A stretch of 64,000 nucleotides of DNA from Nissolia schottii (taxonomy: Eukaryota > Streptophyta > Magnoliopsida > Fabales > Fabaceae): the NCBI GenBank assembly GCA_003254905.1, contig QANU01086934.1, positions 30,032 through 94,031 on the forward strand, given 5' to 3'. Positions 1-12,409 of this stretch are shown one piece after another. The position numbers and the translations under genes were made by a program. The notes beneath the pieces are model-generated. The model did not search any database, had not been told where the DNA came from, and saw only the letters and a program-made list of their open reading frames with translations. Each line of letters starts with the position of its first letter. Position 1 is the stretch's first letter.

Positions 1-54
1 AAAAAAAAAAAAAAAACACTACCATGTCTTGAAATCAGCAATAAGACCACCCAT

Positions 55-618
55 GATTATTAAACTCTCGAGTTAACTCGTAAACTCTTACAAGTTTACG
101 ATTTCATTACATAAAATAAATTAACACTCATGTAAACTATTTTTTGGTAAAAACTCGTATGAGTTTAAGTAAATTCTTGATTTTACTAGCGAGTTTACGA
201 GTTAAAATCTACTAATGAGTTTACGAGTTTACCTCAAGATGTATAAATATGGTAACTTTTTTAGATACTTAGTTGACTTTGTGTGTGTTAGACAATATCT
301 ATTGAGTTTACTAAGTCGAATTTATATATTTATCATAATTGAGCTATGTTTTTATCAAACTATAAAATAATACATGTATAGAATAAAGTATGACATCACT
401 AACTGTCATGTATTAAGATATATTTTATGATTTTTTTTTCATTTATTTTATTTTAAAGTTAACATTATTCAATGTCAATTATAAATACAAAATTTAATCA
501 TGTTTAGTTCCAAATTATATTGCTTATAACATATATTTTTTACATATGTAAACTCTTACGAGTTTACGATTCGAGTTTGCTGAGCCTTAATGAGTCTACT
601 TAAACTCTAGAGTTCAAC
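55..618. repeat. Foldback-like AT-rich repeat element
   Basis: Both ends are built from variants of the same words, ACTCGTAAACTCTTAC and GAGTTTACGAGTT, in both orientations (near 65-105 and 545-610). Similar words recur at 160-235. The inverted arrangement around an AT-rich core suggests a decayed MITE or foldback element. Exact ends and a target-site duplication could not be fixed. Confidence 0.45.
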
Positions 619-1028
619 CTTGAGACCACCGATTTCAAAATCTGTAGCACGACGCACGGCACTGGACAGAATCATTCAGAGGGGACAAGGGTCAGCGTCT
701 GAAAGCAGAACCTAGATCTCCAAATTTAGATCCCTCGTTGATTGTGACAAATTTAATAATTCATTGAAATTTTACACATCCCTCAATTATATAATCACAT
801 CCCTCTCACCTAAAAATTTTCATTCTTTTCTTCTTCACCTCTAGTATATTGTGTAGAATTTAGAAAAAAAATACTATTAGTTGTTAGGGTTGTGAAAAAA
901 ATAGTAAATATATATGGTGAGAGGTCAAAAGGTAGATGATATTGTGAACTTTACCTTACATATATCAGAAGTAATTATTCAGCATCATGAGGTTCGTTGA
1001 TAAATGTAATATTATTAATGTTAAATTG

Positions 1029-1268
1029 AGGCATGGAGTATGCTTTACACTTACCTTACTATTAGGATCTTGTGTACTAGAAACGTGTGTTTACTTTGAC
1101 ATTTTAAAAAAATTTATTCACAACTACCTATTATTCGTTTATTAATTTGAGTATGTTGTTAAAAAGTGAGACATGAAGTATGCTCTACACTTGCCTTACT
1201 ATTAGGATCCTGTGTACCAAAAACGTGCGCTTACTTTGACATTTCAAAAACAATTATTGATAACAACA
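1029..1268. repeat. Direct tandem duplication, ~137-bp unit
   Basis: Two similar copies start near 1029 and 1166. Each runs from a GCATGGAGTATGCT-like word through TTACTATTAGGATC to a CTTTGACATTT word. The rest of 619-1369 is AT-rich and holds nothing else that was recognised. Confidence 0.6.
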
Positions 1269-1385
1269 TATTGTTTGTTTATTAATAATTTATTATTACA
1301 AGAGACACGAAATTTACAAAGTAGACACGAAAACATTGAGCCACCGAATCCGCTAATATGACCCTAGCTAGAAAATTATAGTTTG

Positions 1386-1920
1386 CATCAGGTGGCTACA
1401 ATGCCTAATATGGTAATTAACCTTGAGCTTATTAATGCGCTTGTGTAGCATTGGAGACCGGAGATACATAAATTTCATCTATCTTACTATGAATGTGCGG
1501 TAACATTGGAAGATGTCACAATGTTACTTGGGATTCGGTGTGATGACTTACCTGTAACAGGACCTGAGACAATATTCGTGGGACTGTCCGTCAAATATTT
1601 GTGTTAGGAACTACTTGAAAGGATTCCTATTCCTCATGATATGAAAGGATCTTTCATATATATGGTGTGGTTACGCGACTATTTTAGCTTTGAAATCCGC
1701 GATGATATTGATGAGGATGACATGCAGCAGATACTACAATGACATGCCTACCGATATATCTTGCGCTTGTGTGCAGATATTTTGTTATGTGATAAGCATG
1801 GTAATTGGGTTCATGCGAAATACCTGGCACTGCTTCATAATTTGGACATGATTGGGTCGTATAGCTGGGGTTCAACTGTACTTGATAGGTCATTATGTCG
1901 TGCTACTAGTGCCATATGAA
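1386..1920 (+). pseudogene. Plant mobile domain (MAIN/PMD-like) pseudogene
   Basis: One continuous + frame of about 520 nt reads as the aminotransferase-like plant mobile domain. It has the block WRPEIHKFHL, then CAVTLEDVTMLLGIRCDDLP, then a RYILRL-CADILL segment, and finally a GSYSWGSTVL block; these match the usual order of the family. Four in-frame nonsense codons interrupt it (after the first LINALV segment, after VKYLC, before HAYRYIL, and at the end), with no frameshift, so decay has been by point mutation. No start codon or upstream exon is visible. PMD genes occur as host MAIN-like genes and inside MULE or Ty3 elements; the adjacent MULE fragment on the other strand favours a transposon origin. 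Confidence 0.7.
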
Positions 1921-1980
1921 TGAGAATCTGTGGTTGCATGGTGATCTTTCAAACGTGGGCATTTTATAGATTTCCCATAC

Positions 1981-3209
1981 TTACTCCCACGTCACAGTTA
2001 AACCGTTGTCAGAAGTCAGCTTCGAGTGGTCCTGGGTAAGTCTTGAGGCAACACAACTATGATGACCATGATCATCACTTGCACCATAATCATTAGTCAT
2101 GTCTCCAAATTCTGTTGCATGCATACCTTCAACATCAAATGTGCGTAAGAAAGGCAGCGGACCATGCGATTGTTCATTATCTTCATTTTCTGTTATTTTT
2201 AATATCCAAAACATAAAATTAGTTATAGAATAAATTTATTAATCAAATAAATTTAATAATTCAATAAACACAGATATTAAAAATTTATTGCAATGATGTG
2301 GATAATTATATAAAAGGTAATAGTTAGTCTCAATATACTCAATAAATTTAACTCTTGTTAGTTAATAATAATTTTTTTTGATACACAAGATCCTTTCTAC
2401 GAGGTGAGTGTAGAGCATAATGTTGTATCTCTGTTAGTCTATATAATTATAGAATTGTTATTTTTAAATTAATTATATTATCATAAACACATATATTAAA
2501 AATTTATTGCAATGATGTAGATAATTATATAAAAAATAATGGTTAATCTCAATATACTCAATAATTTAACTCTTATTAGTTAATAGAAATTGTTTTTTTT
2601 CTTATACACAAGAGCCTCTTTACAAGGCGAGTGTAAAATATACTATTGCATCTCTGTTAATTTAAAATTAATTATTATCATAAAAAAATTAACAATACCT
2701 GAATTGTCGTCAATTTCACCTTCTTCAGACATATCATTTTCATGCCCACTTCAACTGGCATTGTCATCTTCGTTTGCAAACATCTCATCATCTGACAGTT
2801 ATGTTGGTTCAACGTATTCCTAGTACATTGGATTTGAACTCGAACCACCTTCATTATCAACATTAGGAACAACCTCTTCGAAGTTGACAAGCAATTCAAT
2901 GTCACTGAATTTTACCTTATAAGCGTCATATAAACAAAACATTTGTTAGATCGGGAGGTTGTTTGATATCCTAAGAGGATAATATTTAATAAACTCATTA
3001 ATGAAAAATAGTAGAGCCTTATATATGATTCTCTCTACTCTCTTACTAAAATGAGAAGAAATTGCATCGTGCAAATCAGAGAACGACATAGACAACCAAA
3101 TTATAACAAACTCTACATCATTGTCACTAACAAACTCAATCGCTTCAATATCAGACTTTCTCATCAAACCATTATAAAAAATAAAAGCAACAACACTTTT
3201 CCTACTCAT
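1981..3209 (-). pseudogene. MULE (mudrA-like) transposase N-terminal pseudogene
   Basis: Read on the minus strand from 3209, the first ~85 codons resemble the N-terminal part of plant Mutator-like transposases (YNGLMRKSDIEAIEFVSDND then DLHDAI). An acidic stretch follows at about 2890-2700 (YDAYKVKFSDIELLVNFEE, then SDDEMFANEDDNAS), broken by three nonsense codons and ending at a GT donor-like site. Another piece lies at 2214-1981 (FDVEGMHATEFGDMTNDYG), as in the family where the N-terminal region leads toward the catalytic core. The zinc-finger and DDE core are absent. The intervening 2263-2690 looks like an intron that has itself been tandemly duplicated. Family assignment rests on remembered resemblance. 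Confidence 0.5.
2263..2690. repeat. Direct tandem duplication, ~217-bp unit
   Basis: Two copies start near 2263 and 2480. Shared words include AAAAATTTATTGCAATGATG, CTCAATATACTCAATAA, and a TACACAAGA-CC segment followed by GGCGAGTGTA-like sequence. The pair lies between the two MULE-like coding fragments. Confidence 0.75.
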
Positions 3210-3565
3210 TTTTTTTTAACTAACAATATACAACAAATAAACAAGACAACTATGGAGAATAAATAGAAAATGAAGAGAAGAAGAAGTATGAAATTGTTTG
3301 AAGAATAAAAATGGGTGGATATATATAACTGAGGGTGGGAGGTTTTTGATTTAGGACGAACCAAAATTAATTTGGCACAATGAAATCGAAATTTTTCTTA
3401 CCGATTTCAGGCACCGTGTTTTGTCCCCCTGCCGTCTATTCCCTACGTGTTTGTCCTCCTAAAATCAGAATTGACTACTCTAATTTTAAGATCGGACAGG
3501 TATTTTTTTTGGTTATTCTTAAAATTAGTCTCTTTTACCAATTTCAGGATTTAGACCCTTTACCG
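3210..3565. other. Non-coding spacer with repeated TTACCGATTTCAG words
   Basis: No gene was recognised. The word TACCGATTTCAG or a one-base variant occurs near 3400, 3536 and 3560, just before the segmental duplication starts. It may be the terminal part of the MULE-like element; no inverted terminus was established. Confidence 0.35.
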
Positions 3566-3825
3566 ATTTCAACATAGTCCTCTGAAAATGCCTTCGGTTT
3601 ATGTCATTTCAAGCAATTAACAATTATGGTGAATTACAAATAAATGCACAATTATCCAATGGGTGATACTGCTTTTCTCCTTCCATAGCCCCACCAATTT
3701 GTTTGCTTTATATCTTTTGCAGTCTAAGAACCAAGGATCAGTTTCACAAGTCTAAATCAGCCTTAAATAGTTCCAATTATTAAAGAGCCAAGGAGAAATG
3801 AAATTGAAATATATGGCAAAATATG

Positions 3826-3827
<2 letters not shown>

Positions 3828-3859
<32 letters not shown>
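3828..3859. repeat. (TA)n microsatellite
   Basis: An uninterrupted TA run. Copy B has a much shorter run at the matching place (22218-22228), so the tract has changed length since the duplication. Confidence 0.9.
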
Positions 3860-3861
<2 letters not shown>

Positions 3862-5216
3862 GACCATATGTCATATATGGATGTTTTTGGGGAATATTTA
3901 CATTTAAATGGCCCAAAAAAATTTTTAATTCTGTATTATGGTCCAACAAAAATATTTACGAATGTATGATTTTGGGTTTGAAATCGTCACCTTCTATGGA
4001 GATTTCAGACTAGAAAATTTTTTTTTAAAAAAAAGTCTAAAATTACCACACCTTAGGATAATTTCAGACTTTTTTAAAAAAAATTTTAATGTCTAAAATT
4101 ACCACATCATATAGTAATTTCAAATCTAAATTTATACATTTATAAATTTTTATTTTAACTCATATTTTAGTATATAAATTATACCAAATGTCATAAAAAA
4201 AAAAAAAAGCAGAGAGGCTTGTTTTTGAGTACCCCGTGACATGGCCAACTCTTGTTACGTTTTTGATACCAAGTTGTTTCGGAATAAAGTGTAATAAAGC
4301 CAGGTCATCTTTTTCACTTTCACAGTTCCCAATTCCAATTTGAATCCTTACAATTATTACAATTAGACTAATTATTATTATTTTCGGTAAATGGATTAAA
4401 CTAAGAGCACATGCGGTGTAACCCGAGTCATATCAACCTCACTACAAAGGTATAACTCTTTAAAATATTAATATTTTTCAATTTCCATTCTACAAACTCT
4501 ACTTCAAATTTTACTTTAGGAGAATTGCTTAAACCAACTAAATCTGGGTCATTATTACTTAAGTTTGATTCAACTTTTTATATATCTATAGTTTATATTT
4601 ATTTATACAGTATTGATCACCACATATAAATAGAAATGTAAAAGCTATAGAAAAAAACATTTTCTCAAAGTATTAACAAAGACAAAAAAAAAATTCTTTT
4701 CAAAAAATATTACTAGTAATAAATATTCATGCTGATTATAAGAGACAGAGAGAGAAGAGCAGTTGGAATATTATATGTGAATTATCAAATTTGATAACTC
4801 CAAAGACCAAGTTCTTAATCAAATACTCCAATCAACTTGAACTTGCTTGTCAAACGCTTCAAGTTAAGCTTCTAATAAATTAAAGCAATTTCCAAAATAT
4901 TTATTTAGCAATTGCAGTACCAACCGAATAAAGCCTTCCCCACAAATCTTTTTAGAGCCACTTTTCAATGACCTACAAAATAAAAATAAAAAACTCACAT
5001 AAAATAATTAAATTCGCGTTGCTATCAATGATCAGTAGAATAAACTAGACTAGATATTGCAGACTTCTGCCTGTTGGAATTGTCCCTAAGCTAACTCATC
5101 AATATTTTAACGCAATGAATAATGGTGCATTTTTAAAATGTCCAAGTATTATAAGTTATTGTAGATATGAAGATTTGTACATAATATTAATTGTATTAAA
5201 GAAAATAAATAAATAT

Positions 5217-5368
5217 CACTCCCTCTATTTAATATTAACTGTTATTTTTAATTTTGAAATACATTGAGCTCAATATATTTTAATATAATTTACACTCAAA
5301 TACATTGAGTTAATAATGTATCAAAAAATCAAAAGTAACAATTAATATTACATGAAAAGAGTATGTGT
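5217..5368. mobile_element. Small Stowaway-like MITE
   Basis: The ends are inverted: ACTCCCTCTATTTAATATTA at the left, and TAATATTACATGAAAAGAGT at the right, its imperfect reverse complement. Length is about 150 bp. Copy B of the surrounding duplication lacks it and carries a different element at nearly the same place, so it inserted after the duplication or was lost from copy B. Confidence 0.6.
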
Positions 5369-8300
5369 TAATTTGGGTGCACTAATACTTGAGTTGTGAA
5401 GTGTTTCTCAAAATTATAATAACCATATATACACACACCACCATAATTTAATATTATCGATATTGTAATATTGAATAAGTATATGTATATCTAATACATG
5501 AACTCATTCGAAGTTGTTCACCCGTTGTAACCTTAAAATTGTGAAAGCAGAATATATTAGTTAAAAAAGAAATAATTTTTTTTTTTTAAAAAATTAAGTC
5601 TAGATATTGTTATAAGTGTAATTTTTTTCTTTTTTAATTTAAAAAACACATATATTTTATGAGAATGTTATGTCTATATATCTTTATACATCGTAAATAT
5701 TGACGTACAAAAATACTTGAAAATTACATGTGTTATAAAATATTTAAATAAAAAATTTATTTTTGTTGTGGAAACGTGTTTGGACTATATAAAAAAAAAA
5801 TGAAATCCACCACATCAAATCAAATGCAGTATATATTAAAGTTGAATGACTACTCATCATAGGGTGTCACACATCATTGTGGCTGCTGTAAGCCTGTCGT
5901 AACCGCGGAAATGGTAGCTGTTTTAGGTAACAACAATGATCTTACATAGGAATATGAATGAATCTACATTTGATGAAAGCTAAATTAAGAATATAGTAAT
6001 ATACATTGACCAAGTTCAATGCATCAGCATCACCTATGTTGTATAACCTTAAACATATTCAAATTAACTTACCCTTTTTTGCATGTCAAGTTGCTTTTTA
6101 ATTTCATCCTCGGAATATTAATTTGATTAGTCAAACTAACGTTGGTAAACGATTAAAGACTTGGATCTCCATGTATGTTTGGTAAAATGAACAACCCACC
6201 CCCAACTCCCAAACAACCCTGCCCACTTCATCTATACATTTGACGAATATGAGAAATCTTCACTTTGGTTCTCGTTGTTAAATTTTTTTATCAAATTAAT
6301 TACTGACGTTTTAATTGATTTTGATCCAAATATATAATCTCAACTATTATTTTGTTTTATTTTTGGTCCCTGGACCAAGACCATATATTTGTTTTAAGTC
6401 CTAAATTTTTTTAATGCATAACACTTTGGTTTAACTCCTCTCAACTCAAATAATACTCACAGTTTTTCAAGGGCTAAAACCAAAATGTTTTTTTTTTAAA
6501 AATTGGACCAAAACCAAAAAATAAATAATGTAGGGATCAAAACGAAAAATTTGAAAATTTTTGGACTGAAACCAAACAATTTTTTTTTATAAGAACCAAA
6601 ACCAAGATGAACTATTTATAGGTACCAAAAACTTATTATCAAGCCTCATATTTTTAAATAGTTACCAGTTTGGAGAATTCTTTCAACAGATAATAACAAT
6701 GATGGATGCTAGAAAGCATGTACATATTATGTGACTGCCATGTCCCCGTATCTGATACGCCGAGGACGTTAGCACACAAAGACACTTGTCTGACATACGT
6801 GTCGCACTTATTTAAAAGTATCTAAATAAAAAAAATTATGATTAGCCGTATCCAAGCATATCTGAGTTATATTCGAAAGTTTTATGAGTCGTGTCTGTGC
6901 CGTATTTGAGTAAAAGAAATTTTAAACATTAAATGATTTATAATAATATGGACCATTTGAAAATTAACAAGTATTTACACATAAAAAAAACTCTAATGTT
7001 TCATATATTTTAGAAATGGTTTGAAAAATATTAAAAATTAATAGTTTAATATTAATATAAATATTAAGATATTATTATAAATATTTAATTTTATACTTAT
7101 ATATGTTTGGTCTGTGTCTTATAAAATTTTGAAATTGATGTGTCCTCGTGTCCCTGTGGGTGCTTCTTAGAACGGATCACTATGTAATTGTGCCCGCAAC
7201 AAAATGGTCTTAATCCATGCCTTATAATTACGACAAAATCCATGTTCTCTATGTCTATGCATGTGTGTGTATGCCTCATTCTCTTCTCCAATAGTAATCA
7301 CTACTAATAAACTTCCAAACACTCCAAGTCAGTGCTGTATATATGGTCTCTTTCTGATCTTAATTAGTGCCCCCACCATGATAAACTTGAGCACTAGGTG
7401 AGTTTAATGATCAGTATCTTTTTTTGTTCCATTATACATACATATGAGACCCCACCCATGTATATAAGTCAACGATGCTTCTATCATTTCTAATTTGAAG
7501 GCTAGAGAAATTAAATTGCAAATTTGGTAAGGATTTAACCCATTTCCGTTCTCCCAATAGTATAACTTTTTCTCAAATTAGTATAAATTTCTAAGGACGA
7601 CATGAATTATAGGTGTATATTTTGAAGTATATACGTTAGGCGCTAAAAAAATGAGGACATTATCCAAATCTTGCTAATGTACCTAATCCATTAATCCTTA
7701 GTCTTACGCCATGCTCCAAATAGAAAAATATATGTACTAACCGTATTTTTTTTTTCTCTTCTTTACATTAATGATTAGATAATGTACTTTATTTTGGAAG
7801 TAGTATATATAATAATATCTCACTTCTTGAAATCTAATATTAGCATTTGAAAGACATTTAAGTTTCTCATCTGGTCAATAGCCGGTGTCATGATGCTTGT
7901 TTTAATATATTTTGAGATCTTATTATTAAATAGGTGTTTAATTAAAGAAAAATTTTGTGTATATAATAAAATAGATGTCAACGTACAACCAACGTATAAT
8001 AATACATAAAAATATTTATAATTAGTAAGCAAATGGGGATCAATTATTTTATTAATAGTGAGTTATAGTGTATTTAAAACATTAGTAACTATATGTTGAT
8101 ATAATATTTGGTGCACACAAAACACTACTCTTAATTAAATAGGGTTGCAAATCATGTCAGACTAAATCTTAAAAGTAAAAAATTATATAAGGTTTATAGG
8201 CTTGACCGAGGCCGCATATTTAGAACATATATAGGTCAAGCGGATAGCAATTAGCTAAATTCATTTTTTTTTTCTTTTTATCTTTTTAAAGTTTCTCCAA

Positions 8301-9719
8301 ATCGTATTAAATTCTAAAGGGTGTGTGTATATATATATATTATATTTTATTGTGCTCTATAAATATCATTGACATAATACTGTGTAGACACAAACCATAA
8401 AGGAGATGTAAACTAAATAATAGAGATGGATTAAGGATGCAAAATTGATACCGACAAAGTTGATAAGGATGGATTAAAGGATTAGCAACATATCGAACCA
8501 TTGGTGCCGCACATTTACAACTAATTAACATTATTTATGGCCAAAAACAAATGTTATAATTAAAATTGTACGAACTTATCTGTTTAAGGTAATTAAGGCC
8601 ATTTTGGCAGTTATACCATACGTGTTGTGGGTTGGGTAGGAGCCAATATAGATACTAGAAGCCAAGAGGGAAGTGTTAAGTCCGAGCAAATTAATTAACA
8701 TTTTTTTTAATTAACACATTTTTAATTGAGTGACACAATATCGCTATACTTAACTAATCATTCTTATAATATGATTAATTCTTAATATGTATAGAAAAAG
8801 ATAATGAAAGGTGCATGATCATATTACCTAACTTTCATTGTAAATGAGGACGAGTAATGTACTGTTTAGTACATTAGGCAGTGATGCATGTTGGTTTGGA
8901 TTTTACCTTTTTAAGCCACGCAGCTGAATCTGATCTTCACTCACCAAAACGTTCTCAGCCATAATAAAATAAAGATGCTTACAACACCGATAAGATTATT
9001 CCATATGATATGGATAAAGTTGAAAGTGCCTTGTCACACCCTCTTGTTTTGATAACTAATTGAGGTATTAAGCCGATGATAAGTACGTAATAGAGTCGAA
9101 CAAAATAAAGCAAGAAGCACCTGGAATACAATATATATATATATATATATATTACCGTAATAAAATAGTCCCACAACAACAAAAAAAAAAACAAATATTA
9201 CACTAAAACATTATCACCAAACCTTTCTACGTGCTTGTGCACACGTGAGTTTAATATTGTTACAGAACAAAAAAAAAATATTACCAAAGTCACTACACTT
9301 TTGCGTGAGAAAAGCGTGTAAATATATATAATATAAAATCATCAAAATTATCTTCTCCCTTCAGTTTAAGTTTTTGGGAGGTATAATTCTTGAGATATTC
9401 CACATAATTGTGACAATTATAAGGATTGTATAAAAAACAGGAAGGAAAAAAAGACAAGTAAGTAGTTATTTATTTTAATTATTTTATATTAAANGAAGCA
9501 ACATTGGCTTTTTGATGCAATCAAGTACCTTTGTTGAAACGTTGATACATAATCAATGGAATGCTTAGTCTAGCCCCATTTCCCTCCCTATCAAAGTGTG
9601 TAATCACCTCTAACTAGTACTTATAAGCTTGGATTTAATCTTTTGTATTTTACGGGTTGTTGTTGTAATAATGCTTGCTTTATAAATGCAGGTGATGTCA
9701 AAAGTTGAGAAAGAATGAA

Positions 9720-9925
9720 TGAGACACATAGGCAAAATAGGGGCCTCTTCTATTAGGCCATATTCTCAAAGGGTCTAAAAGTATTAGGGTCTCAAAAAGC
9801 CCGTATGACTAAAAGGTCTCATATGCAAAAAGTCCACAGGGCCAAGGCTAATCCGCAGGCTCATTATAAGTAAAAAAAAAATTAATTTTTTCTCTCTTTT
9901 TGGATTTCTAATGTTGGCCCATTAA
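9720..9925. other. Spacer related to the following tandem array
   Basis: This stretch has scattered words such as AAAAAGCCCGTATG and GTCCACAGGGCC that resemble the GC-rich half of the units that follow. It is probably a decayed edge of that array. No gene. Confidence 0.35.
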
Positions 9926-10720
9926 CGCGGTCCATGGGGCCACGAGCCCAAAAATCTCATGGCCTGACCCCACCTATTTTTTTAGGCTTTAAAGATGACT
10001 AACAATAATGTTATTGGCTAACTCGAGCTAACGTGGCCATGGGGCTCACTAGTCCAAAAAGCCCATGGGTCTAGTCTCGCCCCTATTTTTTTTTTTTCCA
10101 TTTTTATGCTTTAAAGATGACTAGTAATAATGTTATTGGCCAACTCAAGCTGATGTGACCATGGACCCAAAATGCCCATGGGTTTGATCCCATACTTAGT
10201 TGTTTTTTTTCATTTTTATGTTTTAAAGATGGCTAGCAATAACATTATCGGCCAATAGAGGGCCGACGAGGCTATGGGCTTATGGGCCCAAAAGTCCATG
10301 AGCTTGACCCCACACCTATTTTTTTTTTCGTTTTTATACTTTGAAGTTGGTTAACAAATCACCTTAATGTTACCAACCAACTCAGATCAGCCCTACATAT
10401 ATTTTATTTTATGCGTTAAGGTTGGCCTATGAATCAACTTATTGTTACCAGTTGAAGGGAACCATGGGTCAAGATTGCCCATGGAGTTAGCCCTGCACAT
10501 AATTTTTTTTTCAATTTTATGTGTTAAGACATGCCAACGAATCAGTTCAACGTTGCTAATCGACTCAGGCCGATGGGGCCAAGAAAGCCCATGGGGATGA
10601 CCCCTCACTTAATTTTTTTTTCAATTTTATGCACTAAGGCTTGCCCACAAATCAGTTCATTGTCGACCAACTTGAGCTGATGGGGCCCATGAGACTGGCC
10701 TCACACTTAATTTTTTTTCA
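9926..10720. repeat. Tandem array, about 7 units of 110-123 bp
   Basis: Each unit has an A/T part (a run of T, then CATTTTTATGCTTTAAAGATG or a variant) and a GC-rich part with GGCCAACTC, ATGGGG and a GCCCATGGG-like word followed by TTGACCCCAC. The A/T landmark falls near 9980, 10103, 10214, 10332, 10407, 10516 and 10626. The interval around 10332-10407 is shortened. Units diverge gradually to the right. No homology to a named satellite was recognised. Confidence 0.8.
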
Positions 10721-12409
10721 TTAATTTGGTCCTAAATAAATTTTGACATTAATTTAATTCTAACTTTGTTTTATTTCAACATCAATTTGGTCCTAAAGAA
10801 ATTTTGACATTAATTTAGCCTTTAACATTTTAAAATTTGACATTGATTTAATTTAACTATCAAATTTCAGTAATTTTATTCACATAATAATCAGACTAAA
10901 TTAATATTACATTTAAAATGTTATGATTAAATTAATATCAACGTTGTTTTAAGATCAAATAGAGAATATTGATTTCTTTTTTCACAAACTACATACTTCA
11001 ATGAATCTTCAAACTATTTTAATTTCTAAACTACAATTAACCATACCCTAGAAAGCTTCAGTAAAAAAAATAGCAAAAATTCAATTGCACATTATTTTTC
11101 AAAGAATAAATTAAGGAATGAAAGAATAATAAATCAACATTTAATTGGAAGAAAAACATACATCTAAAAAGTTTAGCAAGATTTCTAGAATTTAATAATT
11201 AATTGTGAACTTCATGAAAATGCATTGTGTCATCTTAGCATCGTAACTGCTACAATACTTAAATATTGGATTTTTTCAATATATATTCTAGCTAGAAACG
11301 GGTCATTTTCATCTGAATAATTTTCAAATTGTATTTTTTTGAATAATGCATTTTCATGCTTTGAATTTTCAGCTATATCGAAGTAAAAAGCTTGATGAGT
11401 TTGCCAAGATAAAATCTTTCATAACAATTTAGGCCTTAGCAAACAAAGGTGTGAACATATTGTTGTGCATTATGCCTAACTAGCTATTTTGAGTTTCTAG
11501 AAGGCTCACCGGATTATTTTTTTTTAATTTCAGATTTAACCCAACATAGAGTAATGCAAGAAATTAGACATCAAATTTATGAGATGTACGAAAGACTAGA
11601 CATCCAAAGGCATTCTACTACCATCATCTATAATGTAACGTCCGTATAATTTTAAAGTGAGTTTCTTGTTATGTGACATCACGACTATGATTGATATTAT
11701 CGGTCGACTCCACCATTCAACGATGCCTTTTTGGGAAAAAGAAAAATTGAAAAAAAATTGGAAAAAAATTTTGGAATTTTTAAAAAAAAAATTCAAAAAG
11801 AATTTGAAAAAAAAAATTAAGCGGGGGCTTGACCCTAGTCCTAACAAATCCACTAGGGTAAGGGCTTGTGGTGGGCTAGGGCTTTACAAGCCCGCTTATT
11901 AATGGGGTAGGGCTTGGAGCAGGGTTTTACTAACGGGGTTTGGGATTTGTACTAGTTGTCAATTTTTATATATATTTTCTTGCACATATTAATGAAATTA
12001 AGAATCTATGATGAAAGATAGCTAGAACTTATAAAATACAAATTCTCTTCTTTTGAACTTTGATATTTTTGCAAAAGAACCTATTATCCTTGTTACTTGT
12101 TCTCACTTGCTCTATGGTATTGTCATTGCCTTTCTACCACTTTCATGTACATAATTCTAAAATTTAGCGGAACCGTTGCCAAATAACTTCAACAACGCAA
12201 GAGGTGTGAATTTTTTTTTCTCCCACAATTTCTTTTCGAGGGACTACTCACCACCCTCTTATAAAGTTACAAGATTGAAATGAAAAATTAGACGAAGTAA
12301 AAACTTTCTCAAATTAAGAGCAATAGTTATACAAATTAAGAACAATTTTCAACGTGTCATAAATCAGTTGTTTATCATGAGCATGTTTTTTAATGATGTA
12401 TTGTAAACT
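10721..12409. other. AT-rich intergenic DNA with a decayed GC-rich repeat fragment
   Basis: The words CAATTTGGTCCTAAA and AAATTTTGACATTAATTTA recur at 10730-10815. At 11840-11955 there is a GC-rich patch with GGGCTAGGGC and CAAGCCCGC words, similar in style to the MITE at 20985-21281. A long A-rich low-complexity stretch lies at 11740-11820. No gene was recognised. Confidence 0.5.

Larger units (their letters stand above)
3566..9682. repeat. Segmental duplication, copy A (partner at 21956-34082)
   Basis: The order of many unique words is the same here and in 21956-34082. Examples are CTTCGGTTTATGTCATTTCA at 3590/21975, CCAATCAACTTGAACTTGCT at 4828/25386, CCATGATAAACTTGAGCACT at 7375/31707, AGCCACGCAGCTGAATCTGA at 8912/33185 and TTTTGTATTTTACGGG at 9641/34041. 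No coding exon was found in either copy. This copy is the compact one; the partner is about twice as long because elements inserted into it. Contents here include a TA microsatellite and a small MITE. The base at 9494 is N. Outside these the block is AT-rich intergenic DNA. Confidence 0.85.

Noticed and set aside
9494..9494. Single N base
   Set aside because: One ambiguous base in copy A; too little to suggest a gap or misassembly.
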